Assembly (NCBI GenBank): GCA_021401465.1
Contig: JADDMT010000077.1
Span: 62,001 to 126,000, forward strand
Direction: 5' to 3'
DNA length: 64,000 nucleotides
DNA from: Teratosphaeria epicoccoides
Lineage: Eukaryota > Ascomycota > Dothideomycetes > Mycosphaerellales > Teratosphaeriaceae
Both the position numbers and the translations under genes were made by a program. Positions 45,941-58,080 of the stretch are shown here, piece by piece. The notes under the pieces were generated by a model that saw only the letters and a list, made by a program, of their open reading frames with translations, was not told where the DNA came from and did not search any database. Positions within the stretch are counted from its first letter, which is position 1; each line of letters starts with the position of its first letter.

Positions 45941-46700
45941 CTAGCTTTAGCTAATGAATCTGTCTAGTCTACCTAAGCCCGCGCCTGCTAGCGCTGCGCT
46001 AGCAAGTGCCTAAACTGCAAAGCCCTATACGCGTTACTTAGTGTCTACGCAAAATGCTCCGCTAACCTAGCTAGCCCTACCCTTGCCTATGTCTCCTACG
46101 CCTCCTAGACCTGTTCCTAGGACGCTAACAGGTATAACCCGCTCCCTGTAGGGTTTTGCATGGCTAACATCGCGACAGCGCTGCCGCGCATAACGACCTG
46201 TCAAAGGTCCTTAAGGCCTAGAGGGCCTTAGGGCCTTTGCAGTTAGCGGGTCTACTGTCCGGGTATTTTCTATTAGTGTCCTCCATGATTGCGCTGCTAA
46301 CCTCGAGTAGCGTCGTAGCCTAGGAGGTCATAGGGACCCTAGGTGCCGCTGTCGCCTAGCAGGGCCTCCTGTAAGTTTATCCTATACTCTATGTGTTTCT
46401 GCGCGCTAATAGTTTAGAAGGTCTAGGGGCGTTCTACTAGCGCTTACCTTAGGTAGGCGGCGGGAGAACGTTGCTAGTAAGGGCAAGAGCCCTCGTTAGC
46501 GTCAGTCTAGCGCTGCTACGCGGGGCCCTGACCGAGAGGCCGGGGACTCTGACAGCAGCCTAGTCGGCAGGTCTAGGGGGTCTAGCGAGGGCCCCTTAGA
46601 CGGCAGGGGGGCTAGCCCCGCTAGCGGGGCCCCTAGTGACAATCCTGCATGATTGTCGCTAGGGTCCTCTATCCTCGGCGTAGGGGCCTATAGCTAGGGG
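45941..46700 (+). pseudogene. C antisense cysteine-rich frame
   Basis: On the strand opposite gag-pol. From about 45986 the frame encodes a dense Cys cluster (AC.RCASKCLNCKALY, then VYAKC), followed by TCS.DANRYNPLPVGF near 46110-46165. In a second frame, from about 46186, protein-like sequence continues (HNDLSKVLKA, LLVSSMIALLTSSSVV). The start and the frame change are unresolved, and an intron or indel is possible. GC-rich sequence fills 46440-46680. It occupies the same place as the antisense ORFs of families A and B, so probably an analogous accessory gene. Confidence in exact limits is low. Confidence 0.5.
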
Positions 46701-46884
46701 GGTTTTTTCTTTTGTTGTATATATAGTTACCTAATGTCAATTTTCCCCCTCTAACTTTTGTCCTTCTTAAACGCCTGTACTCCTTGTTACGAATGCTAGA
46801 CTCCCTTTGCTAAGTCCTACATCTCGTTTCCTTTTTCTTCTTGCCCTACCTCTCTCTAGGGCCGTTGTTGTTCTCCGCGCTTCC

Positions 46885-49800
46885 TTAAGTCTGCTCGAAG
46901 CGGTCTATTACTTTAGTGTCTATTAGGTTTTCTAGGGGCTCCTATGTAGGTTTGTAGTACCCTGACCATTTTACTAGGACCTCGCGTCCTCTTCCCCTTC
47001 TCTTGTCTCTCGCGCAGAGTACCTCCTCTACTAACTACTCCTCGTGCGACTTAAACAAAAGGGGGTCTAGCTATTCGTCGTCGTTCTCCTGCCTAGGCAT
47101 AGGGTCTCTGCCTACTAGTCTTAGCAGGTTAGTATAGAACACTAGGTGTATATTATTCAGGAGCCTAGTCAAGCGGATAGAGACTAGTAATAATACTTCG
47201 GCTACTATGTACTTCGCATGCTTAGCATCTAAGCTTTTCTTAGGTCTCTCTGTAGTATAGTTCCGCAGATCTAGCTAGACCTTGTTACTAACTTTATAAA
47301 TTAGGGCGGGGTTTTAGCGTTTATTAGCAGACTCCTCCTATTCTTGCGCGGAAGCTGCCATTATTGCTTAGTAGATTCCTGTTATGTCCTAAATCTTTCC
47401 TACAAACACCCTTGCCCTCTTGGCTGCTTTTAACAGGCTAGGCCCTACAGGGTCCTCGGTTAAAGGTACGGGGCCCTGTAATTTGTAGCTATAGGTAGCG
47501 AAGAAGGGGCTTATGCTAATTCCCGAATAATACCTCCTGTTTAGCGCTAGTTAAGCTACGGGGAGCCATTGCTTCTAGTCAGATTGCTTATAGTTAATAT
47601 AGTTCCGGAGGTACGCTTACACCTCTTAGTTTAGGCGTTTAGGGCCTCTATCTGTTTGTAGGTAGTACGCGGAGCTTAACTACTAGGACACGCCTATTCC
47701 TTTACAGAAGGTCGTCTAGAAGGTGCTAGTCTAGTTAGTGCCCTAGTCGCTCGTAATAGCCGTTAGCATTCCATAGTACTAGGCCTAGCAATCCATGAAC
47801 TTCTCCGCGTATTCCTCTGCTTTCATACTAGGCATTACCTATAAAACTACGTACTTGCATAGGTAATCCTTAATAACCTATAGGTATCGACATCCCTTGG
47901 AATCGGGCAGGTCTGTCATGAAGTCTATTAAGATCTCCTAGAAGAATCTGTCAGGAACTAGTAATAGCTTTAGTAGTCTGTGCTTGTACTCTCTCTATAC
48001 CTTGTTATGACTGTAGTAGTCGTAGTTCCTTAGGAACCGCTAGACATGTTTAGACAGTAACAGCTAGTAGAAGTCGCGCCCTAGGATTATCGTCGTGGCG
48101 TCCCGTCCTAGGTGCCCGTATACTGTAGCGTCGTGCACAGACTAAATAAGCTTTGTCCTAAGCATGTCGTCGCTTTCGTCCCTAGAGTCTAAGGTCTCGC
48201 CCCTAGGCTGACTGTCGTTTGCTCCTAGGACCTATAGTTTGTCGCGGTATCGCAGGAAGCCCCTCTTGTCGATCTTGTAGTCCCCCGCTTGTAGTTTTAG
48301 CCTCGCTCTAGCTAGTAGCGCCTAGGAGCCGCACATTACTACTTTTAACACTGTCGAGTACAGCTCGTCTTTCTCTACTATAGCTGCCTATAAGTCATTA
48401 AGGGTGCCGTCCTAGAACGGCCTAACAGGCTCCTAGTTAGAGGTCGCGGAGTTAGCGAGTTGCTATTCGTTCTCTACTATAGTAGTAGGTAATAGGCTAG
48501 TCGAGGTAATTAGTACGACGTCTCTACTCTCGTCCACAGGGTCCGGCTAACTCTCTATGACTTCTAGGTCTAAAAACCTCTTAAACCGTGATTCCTTATC
48601 TTCTGCCCCTAGCGTGTCCTGTTCTCGTCTCGACAATGCGTCTAGGACTACTCCTTCGGCGCCTAGGCAATATACTAAGGAGAACTAGAATTACGCGAGG
48701 GTCTCATACTACCGTATCTGCTACTTAGACAGCCGTCGCTTGACCATGAAGTACTCTAGGTTTTTGTAGTCCGTGAGAATAGTAAAGGGCCTACATGACT
48801 TCAGCTCGGGGCCCTAGAACTTAAGGCTAGATATCATGGCTAGCATCTCCTTGTTGTAGATGTTGTAATTAATCTCCGCCTTATTAAGTTTCTGCGAGAA
48901 GAAGCCTACTAGTCTCCAGACTCTGTTGCTTTCTTGTAGGAGAGCTGCCCCTAACGCAAACCCGCTGTAGTTAGTCTCTAAAAAGGTCGGCAGCTCTAGG
49001 TTCTATTAAGAAAGGACTAGCGCTAAACAGAACTTCGCTTTTAGCGTTCTGAACGCGGACTCCTCGAGTTCCCCCTAGGAGAACGGTCTGCCCTTCCCTG
49101 TAAGCGCCGTTAAGGGCCTAGCTGTCTTCGAGTAGTTCGGGATGAACATCCTGTAGTAGTTAGCGAAGCCGAGGAATCTACGGACTTCCTTTTGTGTTTT
49201 TAGCTACTCCTAGTTACGCACGGCCTCTACCTTTTCTAGCTCGGTCCCTACGCCTTTTCTATCGGCATAGATCATGAACCCTAGGTACTTGATATCCTTT
49301 TTGGCAAACTCGCTCTTCCTAGGGTCAAGGTAGAGGCCCCTGTCCTAGAGCTTCTAGAGTACTCGCGTTACTTTAGCGAAATAGTCTTCTCGCGAACTGC
49401 CGCTATATATGATAACGTCGTCTATGTACGCGGAGGCGCAGTCGTCTAATTCCTCGCGTAGTAGTATGTTAATATATCGTTAGAACGTTGCTAGAGCCCT
49501 AGATAAACCAAACGGACATACTAGCTATTTAAATGAACCGAACCTTATACGAAAGGCTGTCTTATACTCATGGCCTTTCGCTATACGGATTTAGTAGAAG
49601 GCTAACACTACGTCTACCTTAGTAAGCTACTAGGCGCCCGTGAGGTTCCTCAAGGTCTCTAGTATTAACAGGAGGGGGTACCTATCTTGCTTTGTGATCG
49701 CGTTAAGGGCGCAGTAATCGTAGCAGAACTAGAGCCCTCCTCCTAGCTTCCGGACAAAAAGCACGGGAGCCGCAGCCTCTAAGTTAGTAGGCTAAATGAA

Positions 49801-50640
49801 TCCCTTCCCTAACAGTTCGTCTAAGGACTTCCTTAAAACAAGTAGTTCCTCCTTCGACATGCTATATAGGGGTCCCCACGGCAGAGCTAGTTAGGATCTG
49901 TCTAGTCCTTCGCGGAGTTCGATGCGGTAGTTAATGCTAGGGCGGTGTGGCGCTAATTTTTCCGCTTCTTAGCGGCAGAATAGTAGAGCTATGTGCCGAA
50001 GCTCTAGAGGTAGCGCCTCTCTTAACTCGTCTAGCGTTAGATATTCCTTTGCCTTTAAGGCCTCCGCAACATCCGCCGTTATAGTCGCGCATACCTAGGT
50101 AAAGTTCCCGCGGTCCTCGTATTCTCGGTAGTTCTGTCCTTCGTCTATCTACTGTCTGCTCTCCTATGCTAATACCGACGCCTTTCTAGTGCGGTCCGCA
50201 CTTTATTGTGAGCCTTCTAGGGGTTCCCTAGTATTAGGGGGAAGGCTAGATCCTTTACTACGTATGCGTATACTAGTTGCTAGAACCCCTCGATTTCCAT
50301 CTAGAAGGCGACTACTCCTTCTACCGCGGAGTCTCGCATCGACACTATTACGCCCCTTGCTATGCGCGACTCTTTGCTTATTAAGCTTAAGCCGAGACCT
50401 TTTACTAGGTCTCCGTTAATTGTAGCGTAGCATTAGCACCCCTTATCGATAAGAGCTAATGTCCTAGTATTATTTGCTAGGACTACATTAGTATAAATCA
50501 GGTTCCTGTCTATGGATCCCTTAACTCTCTCCTATCCTTCTGCTAATGTCTCTATTACTCCTGCTTCCTAACTCTAAGCGGGAGTTAATCTTTTCCCGAG
50601 TTTTTCCTCCTAGGTTCCTCTGCTATTCTATCGTCCTCTA
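46885..50640 (-). pseudogene. pol: C pol (protease to chromodomain)
   Basis: Minus strand, in a different frame from gag (offset +1), ending at TAA 46885-46887. Protease-like ALIDKGC near 50440; RT with YIDDVIIYS (about 49431-49405); RNase H and integrase follow. Chromodomain REVLVKWSGYYKPT (about 47010-46960) and FEQ end. TAG/TAA stops are frequent. The upstream boundary with gag is approximate. Confidence 0.9.
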
Positions 50641-51790
50641 GTAATAGCGACACTCTAGTTGTGTTAATCTAGGCTAGGGGTATAGCCGAGGCGTAGGGAC
50701 ACCCCTTGACTTAGTGTCTAGACGCTCTGTAACGGTAGTACAGGTTATTCTCCTAGCGTTTCTCTCTCTCTGTAGCGTCTACCTATTTGGCGCGTTGTTT
50801 TCCCCCGTTGTTTTGTCAGGGTCCTTTGCTATCATATTAGTCTCCTACGGTACAAGTTAGTACTATGACTATATCCCTATCTGCGTCTATTCGGGATCTG
50901 ACCCTAGGGTTAGGCATCTGCATAGCAGCTACAAGAATACCTTCAGAGTCCTTGTTCTTTTCCCTTAACTACCTCCTATAGGCCGCCTTGAACTAGTCGG
51001 TTGCCTTAGAGTTTGTCATGACCCTTTCGACCTCCTCTACAAACGCGTAGTAGTCCCCCTTATCTCTTACGTTTGCTATGTACATCCTGGCGGGATTCGA
51101 GAACGAATTCTTGAGGTATCTAATCTTCGTGTCATCTGTCTACTAGTCCCCTCCTGCTAACAGCAGGAGTTCGTCGAATTCTAGCTAGTGCTCGTGCTAT
51201 GGCTAGCCTGCTACATGTCGGAGGTTCGTGAGCTGTTCTAGAGCTTTCGCTATCTCGTTACTATCTGCGAACATAGCCTTAAGTTACATGAGGAAAGCTT
51301 CAGGGTCCTTCGCCCTGTCCGGGCCTCCTTTCTCCCAGAAATGGCGCATCCGGGCGCGCTAGCGAGTAGGGAGAGTGTCGTAGATTATGTTCTAGTAATA
51401 ATCTACGCCTATCAGGGGTTTTATTACAGAGCGCGCCCTAAGCAAACTCCTAATATAGAGCAGGTAATCCCTAAATGACTTAGCTCTTCTATCCTACGTT
51501 AGTAGCCTCTACTCTTAGGGTCCCGTTAGTTCTATGCTAGAGTTCGCACGCGTTGCTACGGCTAGCGCGTCTACGAGAGCCTTTAGTAGCTCCTCTAACA
51601 GGGCGCCTAGGTTTTGTCGCTATCAGGACTCCGATTCATTTAGCGTGGCCTACGTGGCTGTTAGCTTAGCCATAATTTGCTGTTGCTAGGTGTGCATTCC
51701 CTCGACGACATGGCGCATTTCTGCAAACGCTTCCTTGTTTGTAGATCCTTCGGACACTAGGGTTAATTAGCTAGGAGACGGCCTTTCTAT
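50560..51790 (-). pseudogene. gag: C gag
   Basis: Probable start at 51790 (ATA, ATG before RIP), or the downstream ATG near 51722 (MRHVVEGMH). The capsid-like part includes MRHFWEKGGPDRAKDPEAF (about 51350) and LKNSFSNPARMYIANVRDKG (about 51100-51050). A CCHC-like knuckle is at about 50745-50695 (NLYYRYRASRH.VKGCP, two Cys read as Tyr). Frame consistent from start to knuckle; 3' limit approximate. Confidence 0.82.
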
Positions 51791-51811
51791 AGTGAAATCG
51801 ATCGTACTTAA

Positions 51812-51978
51812 TGTCACAGGTAAACAACATATACACAGGGGTTCATGTAGTATTTAACAAGTACGATAGAGAGAGAGGGACTATCTGCTAGCTGTCCGGT
51901 CTTTTATAGCCGGCCTTGTCAGGGGTCGCGTCGCATAGGCCCTAGCCTGTGCCAAGACTTAGGGCCTCGCCCTTCACA
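51812..51978 (-). repeat. C 5' LTR
   Basis: 167 bp copy of 45191-45357. On the element strand it is followed by TTAAGTACGATCG, which does not look like a tRNA primer-binding site. The CTACC duplication is at 51979-51983. Confidence 0.93.
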
Positions 51979-51983
51979 CTACC

Positions 51984-52275
51984 TAAGCAGATGAGAATAC
52001 ACCCTGTGTTCTATGTCTCTCTGCTAGAACAAGTAGCGCTAGACGCTACACTACAAACAGAACCCTTACTACTTAACCCTGAAGTAAAAGAACCTAAGTA
52101 CACTGTCAAGAGGATTGTCGACACTTGCTAGCAGGACAGATAGCGAGAGTACTTAGTAAAATGGGAAGGATATAGGAGTACCGAGAACACCTAGGAACCC
52201 CTAGAACATCTACGAAACTGTTAGCAAAAGATACGAAGTTTCGAGAAAGGAACAAACCTAGGAAGAAGGTCCTAA
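51984..52275 (+). pseudogene. pol: B5 pol remnant (linker and chromodomain)
   Basis: Resumes B5 after element C, together with 45145-45190. PKQMRIHPVFYVSLLEQ linker, YTVKRIVDTC, then EYLVKWEGY chromodomain, ending at TAA 52273-52275. Confidence 0.85.
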
Positions 52276-52890
52276 GCCACGACTAGACTCCTGCGAGACG
52301 CTGTCGACCGGCTCGGCTATCACGCTATCCATGAAACCCTAATATGAGGCATTAGCGAAACCCTCTATTACGCTCTATGTTATAGGACTAAGAGCGAGAC
52401 CCGCTAAAGGATCTAGGTCAAGAAGAAACCTAGCCTGCAAGAGAGCCTATTCCTTGGCCTTATCCTCCCTAATCTTACGCTCCTTAAGAGCGCGACTATC
52501 CTCGACCTCCTAGTCGACTACGTCTAACTGTTTTCGAAGACATATCTCCTTTGCATGCGCCTCTATTATCTTCTACGAAGCCTTAGCTAGGACCCCCTTC
52601 GCACGATTAAGATTAGTAATTAGTCTTTTCTGCTAATCGCCTAACTTCTTCTATTCGACCTCTGTTACCTTCGCGTCGTAACTCTAGCAGTTACTAAAGT
52701 AACATTACGAACATTTCCCTAAGGAAATGTGTACCTAACAAACGAGCTTTAACTCTTGACACTAAGTACAGGACTTCATGCTGTCCTAGCACTAACGATA
52801 GGTTCGATTCGCGCGGCGTTTACGTTTCTGCGTTAAAGGGGCATTAGTGTCTAGGATGACACAAGGCAGTAATGTAGAAAGAGAAGACAT
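52258..52890 (-). pseudogene. B5 antisense Cys-rich coiled-coil ORF
   Basis: 633 bp, ATG 52890 and TAG 52258-52260, overlapping the pol end by 18 bp as in the other B copies. It is retained although gag and nearly all of pol are deleted in this copy. Confidence 0.75.
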
Positions 52891-52970
52891 TATAGCACAA
52901 AAGGAAATGATAAGAGAAACCCTACACTAATAAGGTAGCTTAGGGACGAGCTAGGCTAAGAGGGGGATAG

Positions 52971-53447
52971 TGTCATAAGTGTCAGGAGTACTATGAGTTA
53001 TAGGATCATAAGGGTCCTAAGTGCTATAAGTCATAGTATAGTTATAGGAGTACTATAAGTTATAAGCATAGTCATAGGAGAAAGGATCTGTTACGTGAGG
53101 ACAAATCCCTAGATCTATAGGGTTAGTGTATAGATCTACAGGCCTGTAGGGGAGAAGGGATCTGTTACAGGATAATAGACCCTTAGATCTGTAGGGTTAG
53201 TCTACAGATCTATAGACATAGATCTGTTAGGTCTGTAAACAGATCTAACAGAGCTGCTTTGTCTCTCTAGTATATAGGGGTAGCTTCAGGACAGGTAGTT
53301 AGGAGCTTCGTGCTTAATCTTAGTTTAATCCTCTCTTGCTTAGAGGAGAGTTAGTTACAAGGTTAACTGCTATTGTCGATATTCTTTACAGCTCTATAAG
53401 TCTAACACCTAGTTACCTTCCTACTATCGGTACCTACCCTTATGACA
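52971..53447 (+). repeat. B5 3' LTR
   Basis: 477 bp after polypurine tract AAGAGGGGGATAG. It abuts a B6 LTR lacking its first ~25 bp. Confidence 0.92.
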
Positions 53448-53876
53448 TGATAGCAGGAAGGGGATCAGGTGTTAGACTCGTCAAGCTAGTGAAGAATATC
53501 GACAATAGCAGTTAACCTTGTAACTAACTCTCCTCTAAGCAAGAGAGGATTAAATTAAGATTAAGCACGAAGCTCCTAACTACCTATCCTAAAGCTATCC
53601 CTATACACTAGAGAGACAAGGCAGCTCTATAGGATCTGTCGACAAAACCGACAGATCCGTGTCTATAGATCTGTAGGCTAACCCTATAGATCCTAGGGTC
53701 TGTCCCTACGTAATAGATCCCTCCTCCTACGTAGGCCTATAGATCTGTAGACTAACCCTACAGATCCTAGGATCTGTCCTCACGTAACAGATCCTTTCTT
53801 CTACTTATATAGTATGACTTAGGCCCTAGTGCTCTGACTTATCCTATAGTACTCGTGACTCATGACATCTATGACA
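53448..53876 (-). repeat. B6 3' LTR, outer end missing
   Basis: 429 bp retained. It ends ATCTATGACA and is followed by the polypurine tract complement CTATCCCCCTCTT. Confidence 0.88.
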
Positions 53877-53955
53877 CTATCCCCCTCTTAGCCTAGCTCG
53901 TCCCTAAGCTACCTTATTAGTACAGGGTTTCTCTTGTTATTTCCTTTGTGTAGTA

Positions 53956-54588
53956 ATGTCTTCTCTTTCTACATTACTGCCTTATGTCGTCCTAGACACT
54001 AACGCCCCTTTAACGCAGAAACGTAAACGCCATGCGAATTAAATCTATTATTAGGGCCAGGATAGTATAAAGTCCTGTACTTGGTGTCAAGAGTTAAAGC
54101 TCGTTTGTCGAGTACACATTTCCTCGGGGAAATGTTTGTAGTGTCACTTTAGTAACTGTCGAAGCTATGACGCGAAGGTAACAGAGGTTAAATAGAAGAA
54201 GTTAGGTAATTAGCGGAAAAGACTAATTGCTAATCTTAATCGTGCGAAGGCGGTCTTAGCCGAGGCTTCGCAGAAGATAATAGAGGCGCATGCAAAGGAG
54301 ATGCGTCTTTAAAAACAGTTAGACGTAGTCGACTAGGAGGTCGAGGATAGTCGCGCTCTTAAGGAGCGTGAGATTAGGGAGGATAAGGCCGAAGAACAGG
54401 CTCTCTTGCAGGCTAGGTTTCTTCTTAACCTAGATCCCTCGACCGGTCTTGCTCTTAGTCCTACGACATAGAGCGTAATAGAAGGTTTTACTGATGCCTC
54501 ATATTAGGGTTTCCTGGATGGCGTAATAGCCGAGCCCCTTGACGGCGTCCCGCAGGAGCCTAGTCGTGGCTTATAATCTTCTCCCTAG
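53956..54588 (+). pseudogene. B6 antisense Cys-rich coiled-coil ORF
   Basis: 633 bp, ATG 53956 to TAG 54586-54588, with the same start distance from the LTR as in B4 and the same 18 bp overlap with the pol stop (54571-54573). Cys cluster, basic patch and coiled-coil segment present with RIP stops. Confidence 0.78.
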
Positions 54589-57500
54589 GTTCGTTCTCCT
54601 CTCGAAACTTCTTATCTTTTGCTAACAGTTCCGTAGGTATTCGAGGGGTTCCTAGGTGTTTTCGGTACTCCCGTATCCTTCCTATTTTACTAGGTACTCT
54701 CGCTGTCTGTCCTGCTAGTAAGTGTTAACAATCTTCTTAACAGTGTACTCTAGTTCTTCTACCTTAGGGTTGAGTAGTAAAGATTCTGTTTGCAGTGCTA
54801 CGTCTAGCGCTACTTGTTCTAGCAGAGAGACATAGAACACAGGGTATACTCTTATCTGCTCAGGTAGCTGTAATTTAAAGTTGACTAGTCCTTTCTTAGC
54901 CTTAATCCAAAATAGTCCTAGTTTTACAGTGTCTAGTTTTTTACTCGGCTTGTCTGATTTGATATGATAGCGGAGGAGATATACCTTGTCCCCCTCCTTT
55001 AGAATTAGTCCCTTAATTCTCTTACGATTCGCGTACTATGCCATGTTCTGCTAATAGAACTGCAGGTCGAGTCGTGCTTCTGTTTGCAGTTAGCGGAGAT
55101 GTTCTACTCGTCTAAGTGCCGCTAGGTTAGGATTAGTAGTTAAGACATCTAGAACGTCTTCTATTATTAATCTATAGGCCATCTGAAATGGCGAGAGTCC
55201 TGTTAACTCTGCTAGCGTACTATTATACGCGAGTTATGCTATTAGTAGTAACTCTACCTAGTTATTCTGATCTCTATTCACATAGGACCTAAGGTACTAT
55301 TCTAACGTCTGATTTAGACGTTCTGTCTGTCTATCTGTCTAAGGGTAGAAAGAGGTACTTAGTCAATGTTTGACTTAGAATTGTCTCATTAGGGCCTTCT
55401 AGAAGTTAGAGGTAAACACGGATCCTCGATCTGTTACTAGGTCCTATAGCATACTATGTAGTACTACTACCCATTTAATGAAGACATGTACGATATCTTT
55501 AACCTTGAAGTCTTTGTAGTAGGGGATAAACTTCCTAAACTTAGTGAATTAGTCGACTACTACTATGATTCCATTGAAGAACTCATTAGTAGCGGGTTCT
55601 CTCGACTAAGGTAGTTTAACGATAAAGTCTATGGCGAGCGATTCCTACAGCCGTTAAGGTACCCTAAGTAGTCGTAGTAGCCTATACAGTTTATGACGGT
55701 TATGCTTACTTCATTAGCAAGTTACACATCGTCAGACATAGTCCTCGATTACCTTGCCTATCCTAGGGAAGTAATATTCTTGTTAGAGAATTTGCTTTAT
55801 TTTAGACACTCCCGGGTGTCCTGCCTAGGGAACATTATGTTAGAGGCGTAACAGCTCCGATCGTAAGGATGTTAGCACATATATCTACCCTTAGAAGAGA
55901 AGTATTCTACCTTCGTCCTCCTAGTCTTCCTATCCCTCGATGTCATCGCGGACAGCGATCGCAGTTAGGTCGTAGACTAGGGCGTTCTTCAGGTCGTTCT
56001 GAAAATCACTAGTCCATGTAACAGTCGTAGCCGCGAGTCGGTTAACTCCTAGCGTGCTATTGCTGTTTTCTTAGAGAACAGCATGTTTCTCCTGCTTCAC
56101 GCCCTTCATGTAGTTAGTCTGGCGGCTAAGTGTATCGGCGCGTGCGTTATCGGATCCCTTGTAATAGACGATCTTGCAGTTAAAGCTAGAGAGTTCCTTA
56201 CTCTACCGAACTTGTCGTCAGTTTAACTCTTTCGTCGTCATGAAGTATCGCAAGTTCTCATAGTCTGTGTAGACTATGACCTAGTGCTTAGAACCTTCTA
56301 AGTAGACTCGCTAGGCCTTGTAGGCGTCTACAATAGCGAGAAGTTCTTTGTCATAGATGTCGTACTAGAGTTCAGGTCTAGACAGCTTCCTCGAGTAATA
56401 GGCGACTAGCTGTAGTCGTCTACTCGGTCCTAGTTAACTTAAGCATGCCCTAAGTACTACATCAGAGGCATCCGTTTCGACTATGATAGGCTTATTAGGG
56501 TCGAACACAAGCAAGATTAGCTGATCTGTAAATCGTTACTTGAGTTCCTTAAAGGCATTTCGTTAGGCGTCGTCCTACACGAATAGTGTATCCTTCGTCG
56601 TAAGGGTCGTAAGTAGCGCTATGATCTTCTAATAGCTTGCCACAAATCTTTAGTAGAAGTTAGCGAACCCTAGGAAGGACTACACTTCCTTAACGTTAGT
56701 CGGCGTAGGCTACTCTTTTACGACCTAGACTTTCTTAGTGTCTATCTTGATTCTATTCCAAGCTACGACGTAGCCGAGGAATTAGACTTCTTGTTTGTAA
56801 AACTCGCTCTTCTAAGGCTTAACCTTTAGCCTATAATCCTGTAGTTTCTAAAGTACCTTGCGTACGTAAGTCCTATGTTCGTCGATTGTTCGCGAGTATA
56901 CAAGGATGTCGTCTAAGTATACAACTACAAAAACGTCGAGGTACTCTTGTAGCACATTGTTAATAAATGCCTGCTATGTAGCTAGGGCGTTTGTTAACCT
57001 AAATAGCATGACTATATACTCGTAGTGTCCGAACCTAGTTTAGAATACAGTGTTCTATTCTTCGCCTTCCTTAATCCGAATTCGATTATACGCTCCTAGT
57101 ATGTCGAACTTCGAGAACTACGTTACTCCTTACAGGCGGTCCTGTAATTCTGAGAGCAAAGGAAGCGGATAACTATTCTTTATCATGATGTCGTTTAATC
57201 TACGATAATCTACGTAGAGTCGCTATTCGTCTTCCCCTTTAGGAACAAACAGGATCAGATATCCTGCTAGAGATTACGACTTGCAGATGAAGCCTTTCTA
57301 GAGGTTGTCTTCAAGGTACTTCTAGAGAATCTCTAATTTCGCTGCTAATAAGAGGTAAACTAGTTGCTTCGTTAGCGTCCTGCCTAGGAGTAAGGGTATC
57401 TCGTGATCCTACTCCTGATATTCTAGCAGAGCCTCTTAGTTAGGTTCTTCCTCGAAAAGAGTAGCGAACTCTTTATATTCGTCAGGAACTATGAATTCGA

Positions 57501-58080
57501 CCTTGACTTTAGATTGCGTTACTTTAACCTATAGGACGTGCACTTCCTGTTCTAGATCCTTGATAGTAGTGACTATCTCATTTGAAGTCATAGCGCATAT
57601 TTTGATCTTGCCTAGTACGTCATGTACTACAGGTAGAGGTATCAATTTTGAGAGTTCTAGGAACTAGATCCTCTTGTTCTTCTAGTTAATATAGGGGTTA
57701 GCGTTTCTTAGCCATAGTAACCCTAGCACTACATCTAAGCCTAGTAACTCTGTGATGTCAAACTAGAGCATCTCTTAGTAGCGTCCTATCCGCAGAGGTA
57801 TCATCTCGGTCTCCTTGTTAACTATTCCTTAGTTGTACGTGACCGGCTTTCTATTAATCGCTTGTAGCGAGAAAGCATTCATTTTCGCCTATACCCTTAT
57901 TCTAGCTATCCTAGCAAACTTAGGCGTCATGAAGATTCTAGTGTATCCTAAATCTATTAAAGCCTAGGCTAACGTCTCGTTAATGTGCACCTATACTCTA
58001 AGGTTTTCCGCGTATCTAGCGCTAACTGCGGCATATCGTTACAGCCCTGTCTAGTCTGTCTGTAGGTCTAATTCCGGCGG
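54571..58080 (-). pseudogene. pol: B6 pol
   Basis: Full-length pol, collinear with B1: chromodomain (about 54730-54620), integrase (catalytic core about 55640-55300, zinc module about 55850-55710), RNase H (about 56480-56200), RT (YLDD complement near 56905) and protease (about 57960). TAG/TAA stops throughout; stop codon TAA 54571-54573. Confidence 0.9.

Larger units (their letters stand above)
45191..51978 (-). mobile_element. C: complete Ty3/gypsy chromovirus, family C
   Basis: 6788 bp with two 167 bp LTRs (TGTCAC...TTCACA) and perfect duplication CTACC (45186-45190 and 51979-51983). Minus strand: 5' LTR at 51812-51978, gag, pol ending with a chromodomain, a Cys-rich antisense frame on the plus strand, a poly-G polypurine tract, 3' LTR at 45191-45357. 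It is nested in B5 and thus younger than B5. Confidence 0.95.
44675..53447 (+). mobile_element. B5: internally deleted family B element, split by C
   Basis: Plus-strand element with both LTRs (44675-45144, 52971-53447) but only about 1.04 kb of its own interior. Directly after the 5' LTR the sequence jumps to the pol C-terminus (GATCAAGGCTAAG, equivalent to B1 26594), so leader, gag and most of pol (about 5 kb) are missing. The chromodomain and antisense ORF remain. Family C is inserted at 45191. The flanks do not show a matching duplication. Confidence 0.88.

Noticed and set aside
50189..50419. Arg/Leu-rich 76-codon frame in element C
   Set aside because: Opposite the protease part of pol; low-complexity composition and no independent support.
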